From: Rhynchospora pubera
Taxonomy: Eukaryota; Streptophyta; Magnoliopsida; Poales; Cyperaceae
Reading direction: 5' to 3'
Length of the DNA stretch: 64,000 nt
Assembly (NCBI GenBank): GCA_028095005.1
Contig: CM051460.1
Span: 161,877,461 to 161,941,460, forward strand
Below the pieces are notes generated by a model. The model did not search any database. It was not told the origin of the DNA and was given only the letters and a program-made list of their open reading frames with translations. This document shows positions 36,463 to 47,098 of the stretch, piece by piece (within the stretch, counting starts at the first letter, position 1; every line of letters starts with the position of its first letter). Both the position numbers and the translations under genes were made by a program.

Positions 36463-39400
36463 CACCCATCTTTACCTTCTTTTCAAAAGAAGTGACTTCC
36501 TTCGAGTCTGGGGTCAAAACTTTCAGCAGACTCACGGCAAGAGAAGGTGCATGGGAACCAAACACTGTTGTTACTTCAACCTGAACAGAAGTGAAAACAC
36601 AATAGCACAATTATACAAGATTGTATGACTCAAGTAAAATCACTATTATATAAAAAAAAACCATTGGATGCATCTTGAGATATCTACCTTGAGTTGATCT
36701 TTTGAGGTAAGAGAAAGAACTGTAGCAGGGAGAGAGAGAACCAAGGGGATTGATATCCTGTAAAAATATGCACAAAGCAGATTAATTTATCAATAGCCCA
36801 GCCAGTACAAAACACAATAAAAAAATTCAATTGAACAGAAAGCGTGCCAATTGGCTATTATTGAAACTTTTATTTGAAATAGATAGCTCATACATGTACA
36901 TGCATATTCAAAAGAAAATAAAAGTAAAAAAAATCTGAGATGTATTAGAAATATCTATTTATCTATTTATTATTAACCACCAGATCATGCCAGAATATAA
37001 TATAAGACCAGCACCATCATTTACAAATCTATAACAGCAAAAATGTCACTGCATTTGCAACTAATAGGGGACATTATTGTTGTCATTCAAATGTCACTGC
37101 AACCAATCAGCCAAGCCAAGATATAAATGACCAAAAACTGTCTATACTTTTGTGGCAACTCAATCTCTACTTCATGTAAAATTTGGACCCTATATATGAA
37201 TTTGCTCGACTTAACTGAACTTTTATCTCTCAAGTGAAAAAGATTTTGTTGGTCTGCTGGTCTAATTTGAACATTTAAGATTGAAATATTTAACCTTCGA
37301 GTATGTTTGTGTTTTGTTCCATATGAAACAGGTGGTTATTCGTTACATTAGGTTTGCGCTTCTTTATAGGATCTTAACATATAGACATTAAAAGTTAGTG
37401 AAACTATACCGGTATACCCTATCCCTCAGGTCTCAGCCCTCTACATATCAGATACCCTTCTATGCCATGTCATCTAAGCTGATATTATGTTGGGTCCAGT
37501 TTCGGTAGTTATTTTCATCATTGACCATAACGACCAAAACCCATTAAGGCTCTGCTCCAGAATGCCCCTCCTCTGAAGTGATGTGGAGCAGAACCCAAGA
37601 TACAACTGACACCTGTAACTGAAAACCGCCAGAACACCTGGCCAAGAGCGCAACAAGCAAATAACAAAGAGTTTTAAGATTTGTATAAAAAAAAAATAGA
37701 ATTTCACACACAGCTCGAGCAGTTCTTGTTATTGCCAGTACTTCTTATCCAGTCCAGTTTCTGTACCAAGCTAGTACCAGTCCCATGAGGCCCATCCAAG
37801 AAACCCTTGACTGGCAACCAAAATTTCTAGCCAAATATTACAAGTAACAGCTCCAAAATTAAACGATGTAACACCTTTGCACAAATAAAGGACCAACATA
37901 GATATTATAGTCCAAAATTTCACAGACCAACATAGGAAAAATATCAAAATGTCACAATAAAATCACCAAATTGACAAGTAATAACAAAAATATTTCAGGA
38001 GGAAGAGAGAAAGAGAGAGCGAGAGAGGGAGAGAGATTACCGGATAAGAGTGGAAGGTCGCTAGTAGTAGTAGTCCCTAGTACTCGCTAGAAAGGGAGAG
38101 CTTGGAGCCTTAGTGTTAAATTTCTTCGCTAGAGAGAGAGAGCTTGGAGCGGAGAAATAGAGAGGGAGAGGCGCTAGGGTAAGAGACGAGACGAGAGAGA
38201 CGATGTCACGAAGATGAGAATTTGCGATTTGGATGAGGTCGGGTTCAACAGACACCTGCGGGTGCCTTCAGGTTTGAGAGTTCTTACCCATTACCTAACC
38301 CGACCCGATAAAAAACTCAGCCTTAATTAGCCTGTTAATCTTTCGGGCCGGAAAAATTACATTTCAGGCCTTTCAGGTAAAGGCAGGCATGCAGGCTTTC
38401 GGGTTGAATGCCCAACTCTATACAGAAGTGCTCATGGAAACCCTTTATTGAGTCTAATTGCAAGATCTCATTATGGACTTGAAACTGCAACCAGTGCTCA
38501 CAAAACTACACTGGTTACATCATGAAATAGGAATAAAAGAACAACCCACATTCTGAATAGTAACAACTGAAAAGTACTGCTACACAGAACAGAAGATACC
38601 TTAAGTATCAATAGATCACAGAATACAAAATTAAGTTAACAACCAAAAGATCGATGATGTGCATTATTGTGCAATTCGCAAAAACATAACGCTTTTAATT
38701 TAGAGATCCTATATGTTTCATACAATAATTGATACAGCTCTTTTTTTTACCCTCAATTAATCACATTCTGACTACAAGATTGAAATAAGTTCAATAGATT
38801 CTATCATCATAGCTGCAATTTATTAGATGATTATGACATTTAATCAATTATCAAATTTCAAAATTTTTAGTTACATACAAAAGCCTAAAGTCAAAGTCAA
38901 CCCATATTGAGTAGAGACAATTGGTATACTCTAAATATCTAAATTTTAACAATTTAATTGTATACAAAGCCAAGTCAAAGTCAACATGTATTGAGCAAAG
39001 AAAATGAGAATGCACTAAGAACTAGAGTGTTAGATCCCTTGCTAGTATTGTAATACCCTATTAACAAAATAGATGTGAGAACAACCAATCATGTGATGAT
39101 GTGAAATTGTGAATCAATTCAGAAAATGGTTTAATTATTAGGATAATACAGAAAGTAACTAACTTTAACTAAGAAATAATGAATAATTAATAAATGCACA
39201 TGCTACTAACAATGCATAATCAAATATACCAAGACTATTTGAGAAAATTTACCAGAAAGTTTCTTCACAAACACAAATTTAAGTACTAGTTTTTTGTCAA
39301 GCCTATTTGATACTAGGATGTCTAAACCAGTGAACAAATAACTCAGAAACAAAATGGCAAGAGACACCACTCAAACATCTAGTATCAGTAGTTCAGTACT

Positions 39401-39693
39401 GGCATTAAAGGGGTCCAAATAAACCTTGATTAGAATTAGGACTTTGGTACAGCTTAATTTATCAAAAGAGTACCGCTTGGGCCAGTATAATTTAAGTGAG
39501 GTACAAATAAATAGTGAATCTCTCACACTCGAACAAACTAACAGAAACAAAGAAAGAAGAAATTGGGAGAGAACTCGAAGAAGTTTGATGCCACATACTC
39601 GGTTCCTTTCTGGCGAAGAATACGAAATTGCTCCGGTGATAAAACAGCTCTCCACTCCTCCTCTGTTTTCTGCGCAGATCCTCCGCTCGCCAT
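31849..39693 (-). CDS. Peptide methionine-R-sulfoxide reductase B, cytosolic type
   Basis: Three minus-strand exons, 39693-39599, 34115-33959 and 31998-31849, join in phase to 133 residues. The enzyme reduces methionine-R-sulfoxide in proteins, a defence and repair step under oxidative stress. Exon 1 encodes EEEWRAVLSPEQFRILRQKGTE. Exon 2 encodes APGTGEY, the first zinc pair C50/C53 (YSCAACATPLY) and GCGWPAF with C68, a candidate resolving cysteine. Exon 3 encodes the second zinc pair C96/C99 (ITCAACGGHLGHVF) and the catalytic C121 in ERHCVNSISIKF. There is no transit peptide, and length matches cytosolic plant MsrB proteins (about 139 residues), so cytosol is inferred. The start at 39693 gives the usual short MASG N-terminus; a longer in-frame upstream start at 39759 is possible but is serine/leucine low complexity. 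Donors are GA|GTATGT and ACC|GTCAGT. Introns are very long (5.5 and 2.0 kb) because transposons sit in both. Confidence 0.95.
33384..33604. mobile_element. MITE in MsrB intron 2, TIR GGGTGTGTTTGG
   Basis: GGGTGTGTTTGGATGAGCCGGG at the left pairs with CCGGCCTTTCCAAACACACCC at the right, and the arms of GGAATAAG words continue inward. About 221 bp, flanked by TA (ATA and TAT). No coding capacity. Confidence 0.75.
34234..38420 (-). mobile_element. 4.2-kb hAT element in MsrB intron 1, 8-bp target duplication
   Basis: The ends are TAGAGGTGGGCAC and, inverted, TAGAGTTGGGCATT, flanked by perfect 8-bp repeats TACAGAAG (34226-34233 and 38421-38428). Subterminal regions carry many CCTGCC/CAGGCAGG-type words on both sides and an AGCACAAAATAT repeat at 34465-34600. 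The remaining gene runs in minus orientation: a leader near 38390-38043 with a donor-like G|GTAATC, a long intron, and an acceptor-like AATAG before the ATG at 34977. Only the N-terminal BED part of the transposase is left, so the element is non-autonomous. It lies in the same orientation as the host gene, wholly inside the intron. Confidence 0.88.
34687..34977 (-). pseudogene. Truncated hAT transposase (BED zinc finger only)
   Basis: A 96-residue frame. The first half is acidic and Pro/Thr-rich; from about residue 60 it reads SSVWLHMRRKKI...AVCNYCDAILSPSSKSG, which is the first half of a BED zinc finger (the C-x2-C pair and the conserved W). The expected H-x4-H half is missing: the frame stops with HEEL. 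The catalytic D/D/E core and the hATC dimerisation domain are absent, and only about 450 bp remain to the element's end. Long internal deletion is the simplest explanation. In intact hAT elements this domain binds the subterminal repeats. Confidence 0.8.
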
Positions 39694-39699
39694 TTTTGC

Positions 39700-41357
39700 T
39701 TTTGAGAGAGAGAGAGAGAGAGAAGGGGTTATTTGTGGTAAGGGAAGGAATATCGACACGGTATTGCTGGAGCTATTGTTTTATAAGGGATTTTCGAAAG
39801 CAATCACTGACATGTAGGTCCTATTTAATCGTTTTAATCGAGTTGACCCCTAATTCTCGGAATATTTTAATGTTAGATCCAACCACCATGTTTAATAAGA
39901 AGGATTGACCTTACAATTTGCATAGTCGTTCGAATGAATTTTTCAAATTGTTCTTTTATTATTGTTATTATTTTTTTGCATTTTTAGTTGAAAGAAAGAA
40001 ATAAAATTTATAAAAATGTAGTAAAGCTAATAGGATTGTTTAGTTTCAAAATCTATTGAACTGATTTGAGACAATAAGTTTGGATTTTTTTTTTTCTCTC
40101 TTGATTTGTCTTGCAGTAAATTTCTAATATACAAGCCAAAGTTATGATATGTTTTTGTATGGATCTCTAAATTTATAGGAAATCATTTAAAAATTATGTA
40201 TGATATGATATTTATTGTGAAAAAAAGTTTTCAATAGTAATAACCCGAAAAATAACAATAATTTTAAATAAAAACAACAATCATACTAGACTGCGATATT
40301 TCTACGAACTGTGAAGCGTAGGATGCATGATCTCTGTTTTCACATATCAGTTATCTTTTTGGTCGTTTTTAGAAAAGCCTGTAGGCAGTTCAGGGATGAC
40401 TAAACGAATGAATTAATCCAAATAACCGGCCAAGTACATTCGACAATATGCTGTGGAGTACGATATTAAAATTTTTTTTTGAATTGAATAAATATAAAAT
40501 TTTGAATTAATTCTAGAAAAATATTAAACAAAATTTAAAATTTGAAAGGTCTGTATGTGAAATCTTGAATCTAATTATTTTTTAATACCACAACGAGGAT
40601 AAATTTCACTTAGTTAACGTTTTTTTTTTCGGTCCTTAAAAAACTTAGCCTTTCAAATTGGGTTTTCAAATTGATGTAGGGTTTACAACTTTACATGTAC
40701 ATATTCCAATCCGGTTTAGGTCCTAAATTATTTTTGAAATTTGATTCTTGTGTTTTTACTTGAATTCGCTAATTTTAGGTTAGAAGAAATGTGCATCCAT
40801 GGTTCCGTTTGGATAGGTGTGGAAAGAAGGGAAAAAATGGGAAGAAGTATTGGAAAGTGTGTAACTTTGTGAAGAGTTTGGATTATTTATAATTTTTTTT
40901 CTTTCTTCTTCCTTCTTCTTCTTCTTTCTTCCTATATCCAAACGCACTCCATAGCTCGACTTTTATTTTGCAGGACCATCGAAAAGCGGCACAACGAGAT
41001 GGCCATCAATGGAGTTCTAGATGCATTAGGGTTTAGGGATGACAATTCTAGTGTAGGACGGACTGCCTAGATATCAGTGGAGAGACTCACCCGAAATTTC
41101 TGTAGACTTTCCAAAAATAGTGAGACAGATGCAGACATGACTCAGTAGCCAGTGCCATACCACTTAAAACGGGTCGACTCAGCTCAGAACAGACCATTCC
41201 AAGTTCTACCAGCTTTCTAGAATTAAGAGGCAGTTTTTAGACGTTTTCTGCAGATGCATTTTCGTCCATTTTTAGCACTTCTAGACGTATAATCTTCACA
41301 TTTGGTAGTTGTTTTTGAGTCGATGTAGGCTTCGTTCACGCACTGGCATAAACATGT
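39700..41357. other. MsrB upstream region and gene-free DNA
   Basis: The GA/CT tract at 39704-39724 lies just before the MsrB start on the minus strand and is likely 5' UTR. Apart from the MITE at 40801 no gene or clear repeat is seen further up. Confidence 0.4.
40801..40950. mobile_element. Tourist-like MITE, copy 3
   Basis: Starts GGTTCCGTTTGGATAGGTGTGG and ends ATCCAAACGCACTCC, with the GGGAAGAAG and CTTCTTCTTC arms of the family seen at 28811. The ends are more diverged, and no exact TTA duplication is visible. Confidence 0.7.
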
Positions 41358-42738
41358 TGTCACATCCTGTATCCGAGATACAAGACGTGAGAGACAATAT
41401 CTTTCGTATCCATGTGACAGCCCATCAACCTACGTCACAATAAAATATAAAGAAAACGAAGTCAGCTACAAAGTTGAGTAACCAGTTATTTAACGACACA
41501 GTTTCTCTATAACAAATTTTTATAACAAATATCAAACGATTGGATTAATCCACATATTAATAACAATAAAATTAAATATATTTCACAGAGATCAATGGGT
41601 CTAGGTTTCCTCAAATCAGTTTCTCATATCACTTTCACATTAGCGCGAATCCCTCTCTAGACGATTCCGCGTCACATTCCAGATTATTTTTCCATTTCAA
41701 ATCAAGTCACATCAGAGATCCGTTAACTCGTAAAATATATCAGTAAGAGAATTATTATATATCAATTCAATCAAATAAACAAATAATTTTTAAATCAATC
41801 AATACGAAAATTAAATTATAGAAAAGTCTGATTATAGAGAATGGTCGTAACGTAGAACTCGAATTCAAAATCGAATGAATGATCAAGTATCACTGTATTC
41901 AAGCAGGGCATTTTTTTTTATAGGAGACGGTATCAAAATTGAATGGAAAATAAAAAACAAAGTGGAATCGGATTTTGTTTCTCGAATTGGCGACATATAG
42001 ATTTGTGTCATAATGGAACGGTTATATATTTTTTTGACTGAAAACCGTAGGCAAAGTAAAATGATACGGTTATTTCATGAGGCAGTTATAACTTATACGA
42101 AGAACAAAGGGAAATGAAAAGTATTTTTATAGTCAAAATAATACGTGGGCTCCGAGCTAAGTTAAAATCGGATATTCATGAGATGTAAACAGAATAATAA
42201 AGGGTACCACATATATAAAGGAATAAAAATAAAATATTTAAAGGAGATGCATAAATGCATAATTTTGCCGGTGATAAAATTTGAAACGGCATTGCTTCAT
42301 GGAAATTAATTATTTTCATCTGCAGTTTTGTCATCCCTGCCATCGCTAAATATAAAGTGAACCTATACAGCAAATAAAGTGAACATATAGATTATCTAAG
42401 TGAACGCATACAGACAAATAAGTTCAATGAAAATAAGTTGAATATGCATGTAAACTTCTGAACAAGTGATAACAACACTTATTTATTTGTAAGTGTTCAC
42501 TTAGATAGTCTATATGTTCATCTTATTTGCTGTATATGTTCACTTTGTATTTAGTGATGAGTGGGATGGTATATTTATCAATGGCACTTATAATTTCTGC
42601 TGAAATGAAAATAACTAAATCCTGTATAAAAGAAAAATAATAAGATTTGTATGCATGTCATGAAAACCTACGGTCAGAAACTGAATCACCATAATCAAAT
42701 GTAAATGAAATATTATGTCAAAATTTCGGGGTTTTACA
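41358..42738. mobile_element. Solo-LTR-like element, copy A, 5-bp target duplication
   Basis: Starts TGTCACATCCTGTATCCGAG and ends CGGGGTTTTACA, flanked by CATGT on both sides (41353-41357 and 42739-42743). TG...CA ends with a 5-bp duplication are LTR hallmarks. The first about 500 bp closely match 55740-56220, in the same orientation. No polyprotein, primer-binding site or second LTR is present, so a solo LTR of about 1.4 kb is the best reading. It contains a nested palindrome at about 42330-42575. The frame at 42176-42373 is not convincing. Confidence 0.75.
42330..42575. mobile_element. Palindromic MITE nested in the LTR-like element
   Basis: CCATCGCTAAATATAAAGTGAAC at the left is mirrored by GTTCACTTTGTATTTAGTGATG at the right. 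The words AAGTGAACATATAGATTATCTAAGTGAAC and their complement repeat inside the arms. The arms may extend outward to a TTATTTTCAT word at about 42309 and 42611. The corresponding part of copy B at 55740 has no such palindrome. Confidence 0.55.
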
Positions 42739-42977
42739 CATGTACTAATAGTCAAATATACATAGACGACACAGAGATCCGAGATTAATTCTAGGTTTCA
42801 CCCTTGTTTCCAACTCAGTTCAGGAGATAGGCGAGATGTAGACGAGCTGGAGTGTGAGACATGAGACATTTATTAGTTACTTTAAGTGCTAATAACAATA
42901 AGATGATTTATTGTCATGATTCATGTATTATGTTTCTTTCATTTCACATAAAGGAAAACACGAGGTATTATTGCAAT

Positions 42978-45900
42978 CAGGGGCGGACTTATTAAGGGAC
43001 AAACCTGGGCAAATGCCCAAGCTTGTTTTTGGACAATCAATGATCCGGTATGTAATTAACACCACAGTGCCTAGGCTTAAAAAATCTAAGTACATGAACT
43101 TGACCTGAAATTCTCATTTTTTTTTTTTTTACCTTTCTTCGTGCCTCGGCCCATTTACGGATCTATCCATCTCCACATCCAATAGCTTGTGACAGCACAT
43201 AAAAGGCTAATGGGTCCGCTAATTAATTGGATCTAATCCAACATCCAATTAAGAGATTCTATAGGCTAAATGAATTAACCATTCAGGCATTCACCGATTT
43301 AGGTTTTTTTACTTTTTTTCTCGGTGCTCTTTCGTAACCCTCTGATGCGCACCAAAAAATTGCCCGATTTCATGTGTTCTTCTTCTTCTTCTCTGCCTTA
43401 ATTCTTCTTCGCCTCTGTTCATCTCTAGACTCCAGTGGTCATTGTCTGCCTTCTCCAGAGGCCTGTTGTTCTCATCGCTCAAGGTAAATTCTCTAATTCT
43501 AATTCACATCTGAATTAATAAACATAGTTAACCTTATAGGTACAATTACGGGAGATGTAATTGGTTAGTTTAAAAATTGTAATTATGATGTATTATATTA
43601 TATATAACGCCTCATGTGTATAACGCCTCTCTGGTATTCCATCTATCTATATATACCAGAAAACCTGAGAACGCCTTCATGGCTCCATCTATAAGACATA
43701 GTTTTTATTAATTTCAATTTATTCATAGAATTTAATTACAACATGTAATTATGCTACTCATGGATAAATGATGCGTTCATTTCAATACAGAGCTTGTAGA
43801 TCTTATAGCACTCATGTATAGGAATATGTAGCATCTACAATTCTAAAGATTTTTGTTTACATTTATTTGTTGTAGATATGGAGAGGTTTTTCAAAAAACT
43901 AGTATCACCATTAGTTGGAATTCAAGAGGCAGAATCAAGTCATAAGAGAAAGCGTTTGGATTCTAATTCAAACTTTGAGGTACCTCCTGATTCGGGGCTT
44001 CAACCACCAATTAGCAACTATGATCCAAATGATCATGACTTTGTGAGAAGACAATATCTACAAGCCGGTCCGAGACAACCCGTGTTACAAGATTTTTCGC
44101 AAACACTCTTTAGTGACAAACAAAGAAGATTCAACAAGGCAAGGTATAGTCAATATCCATATTGGTTAGAGTATAGCATACAAAAGGATGCAGGATATTG
44201 CTTGTGTTGTTATCTTTTCAAGCGAGGGCAGTGGAGATGCTTTTACAAGCACTGGATTTAGAAATTGAAAGAATAAGAAAAGTCTTGACGAGCATGTCGG
44301 CGGATTGAATAGTGCTCACAATCTTGCCATGAAAAAATGTCAAGACCTCATGAAGCAAAACCAACATATCCAAACTGTTTTAGAAAGGGAAAGTAAGCGT
44401 TCTAAAAATGCATATCGATTGAGATTGACTGCTACAGTTGATTGCATTCGGTGGCTCTTGAGGCAAGGTTTAGCTTTCTGTGGACATGATGAATCAAAGA
44501 AGTCATTAAACCAAGATAATTTTTTGGAGTTACTTCAGTTCTTGGCCGATCATAATGCACAAATTGAAGGTGTTGTATTGGAAAATGCTCCTGGCAAGAT
44601 GATATTAATTGCACCTCCAATCCAAAAAGATATCATTAAAGTGGCTGCAATTGAGACTACTAATAAAATAATGGAAGAACTTGGAGATGACTTATTCTCG
44701 GTGTTCGTCGACGAGTCTCGTGATGTTTCTTGCAAGGAGCAAATGACCGTTCTCTTGAGATATGTTAGCAAGCAAGGAAGTATTGTTGAGACCTAGCTGT
44801 TGTGCATGTCAAGGAGACAACATCAATTTCACTTAAGGAATCACTTGAGGAGCTCTTTTGTAGACGCAAGTTGAGTTTTTTTCGTCTTCACGGGCAAGGT
44901 TGTAATAGGGCTAGTAATATGAGAGGCGAGTTTAATGGGTTAAAGGCTTTGATTTTGAATGAGAATAGCTCGACATATTATGTTCATTGCTTGCACATCA
45001 ACTTCAATTAGTTCTAGTGGCGGTTGCAGAAAAGCATAAGCGTATTGCCACTCTTTTCGAAAACCTTTCAACTGCTCAAAATACAGTTGGAGTTTCATGT
45101 AAAAAGCGTGACAAGTTACATGAGAAACGTGCTGCTGAGGTATAAGAAGCTCTTGGAAATCATGAACTTTCAACTGGGATGGGTTTAAAGCAAGAGATTG
45201 GTCTTGCACGACCGGTTGAACACAAGATGGAGTTCACATTACAATTTATTAACCAACTTAACTATTCTCTTTGGATGTATTATGGCTGTACTTGATGATA
45301 TCATGGAGAATGCAGAAGACTCTCGCCAAAGGGCTAAAGCTTCAAGGTTGTTAGATTCTCTTACTACTTTTGAATTTGCTTTTATTTGTATCTTCATGAA
45401 GAATGTGTTGGACATAACTCATGAACTATCACAAGCTACAAAAAAAAAAGAGCAAGAGATTTTAAATGTTGTTCAATTGGTTGGAGTAACTTAAAAGCCG
45501 TTTGCAAAACATGAGAGATAATGGTTGGGACTCATTGTTAGATGAAGTTCACTCATTTTGTTTAATACACAAAATTGAGGTGTTGAATATGGAAGACAAA
45601 AAGGTTGCTAAACTGTCAGAACGTGCAACTCTTAGAATGACAAACCAACATTACTACAACATTGAGTTATTTTATTATGTGATTGATTGGTTACTTCGAG
45701 AGCTTAATGATAGATTCACAGAAGAAAACACCGAGCTACTTTGATGTATGTCATGTCTACATCCTCGTAGCAATTTCTGTGCATTTGATAAGGTAAAGTT
45801 GTTGGAGTTGGCTCGTTTCTATCCAAGTGACTTCTCAAATAGTGAGCTCTCTATTTTGGAGACACAACTTGATTGTTACATACAAGATTTGTGTACAGAT

Positions 45901-46441
45901 CAAGACTTCTCTCAATTGAATGGGATGAGTGATCTTTCTCAAAAGTTGGTTGCAAAAAGAAAAGATATTATCTATCCTTTGGTGTATAAATTAATCAAGT
46001 TGGCTTTAATTTTTCCAGTTGCAACGGCGAGTGTTGAAAGGACCTTTTCTGCTATGATAATTGTTAAGACTCGTTTGAGAAATAAAATAGGAGATGACTT
46101 TTTGAATGATAATTTGGTTACCTACATAGAAAAGGAAGTATTCAGACAAGTTTCTAATGAAGCAATTATGCAACAATTCCAAACTATGAAGATGCGCAAC
46201 GGAGTGTTAATTGCATTAGAAAATTAGAGTTAGATTTTACTTTTTGTGCTTTTTGGTGATAGATAGAGAGGTAAAGATAAAAAAGGACTAGAATTATGAA
46301 AAAAAAAAATGATGTATTTTGTAATAGTACAATTTATATGTAAGATTGTTGTTTTAAATTAATTTTTTTTATTTTTTTTATTATTAAATTTAATTGTATT
46401 ATATGTGTGCCATGGCTTATTTTTTTTTATATCTACCACTT
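42978..46441 (+). mobile_element. Tip100-like hAT transposon, 8-bp target duplication
   Basis: The left end CAGGGGCGGACTTA matches the CAGGGGCGGAGC type of Tip100/ZMYM-like hAT elements. The right end is CTACCACTT, a diverged partner. Perfect 8-bp repeats ATTGCAAT flank both sides (42970-42977 and 46442-46449). The 3464-bp element contains one plus-strand transposase gene, now disrupted (see 43878-46227), with a CT-rich leader at 43376-43470 and a splice-donor-like AAG|GTAAAT near 43481 in front of it. Confidence 0.85.
43878..46227 (+). pseudogene. Decayed hAT (Tip100/TTF-type) transposase
   Basis: Homology is continuous but split over several frames. 43878-44261 opens MERFFKK and has the TTF-type zinc finger region with YWLEYS..KDAGYCLCCYLFK. 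A shift at about 44240 leads to 44305-44796, with the first catalytic acidic region FSVFVDESRDVS and an early stop. 44802-45011 holds HGQGCNRASNMRG, the second conserved block. 45198-45494, 45502-45744 and 45748-46227 continue, the last with the hATC dimerisation motif TASVERTFSAM...VKTRLRNKIGDDFLND. At least four frameshifts or stops break it, so no active transposase is expected from this copy. The damage is moderate, which suggests fairly recent death. Confidence 0.92.
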
Positions 46442-46449
46442 ATTGCAAT

Positions 46450-47098
46450 AAATAATGAAGGATGCAAGTTTAAGTGGGACAATGAAGAATTTTGTCCTAA
46501 GGCTATTGGAATGGTCCGTCCCATTTGATACAGTGCATCTGAACATAACAGTCTGATCTTGGACTGTTTAGTTCTTACCCACTTTTATAGTGCCTCTTGA
46601 GTGATGTGCACCCCTATATAAGCCCTTATACTGATGGAATATATGGGGTTTTTTTATTCTCTCAGTTCGTCTATTATACAGAGAGCAAACGAGAGAGGAT
46701 GTAAGAAAAGAGTTGGGAGTCAAGTCAGGGCCGATTATTCTCTTGGGCTCCGTTTGGATAGGTGTGGGAAGAAGGGAAGAAGTGGGAAGAAATATTGGGA
46801 AGTGTATAACTTTGTGAAGAGTTTGGATTGTTTATAATTTGTTTCCTTCTTTTCTTCCTTCTTCCTCTTCTTCTTCTTGCATCCAAACGAAGCCCTGGAT
46901 ACACCATTGAGTATAGGGAAGCGACATCAATATCTGTAGTGTCCTCTCGTCAAGACCTCGGTGCGGAAAAATGCAAGACATGGAGAAGATATGTCAAACA
47001 AGAAGGAGACGCGCTAGGCTTGCGAGTTTCAGCTTCATCCACTCAACACTTAATTTCAATTAGTGATGACACTGCATTCTAAAATCGTTGTAGCACTT
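46450..47098. other. Gene-free stretch, possible LTR promoter fragment
   Basis: CCCCTATATAAGCCC (46611-46625) looks like a core promoter followed by a leader (CTCTCAGTTCGTC), as seen in LTRs, and a MITE interrupts it at 46745. No second LTR was found. Tentative. Confidence 0.25.
46745..46895. mobile_element. Tourist-like MITE, copy 4
   Basis: GGGCTCCGTTTGGAT at the left and ATCCAAACGAAGCCC at the right, with the family's GGGAAGAAG and CTTCTTC arms. Confidence 0.75.

Noticed and set aside
39426..39908. Plus-strand 160-codon frame
   Set aside because: It lies over MsrB exon 1 and its leader in antisense, with a GA-repeat-derived ERERER stretch and no domain.
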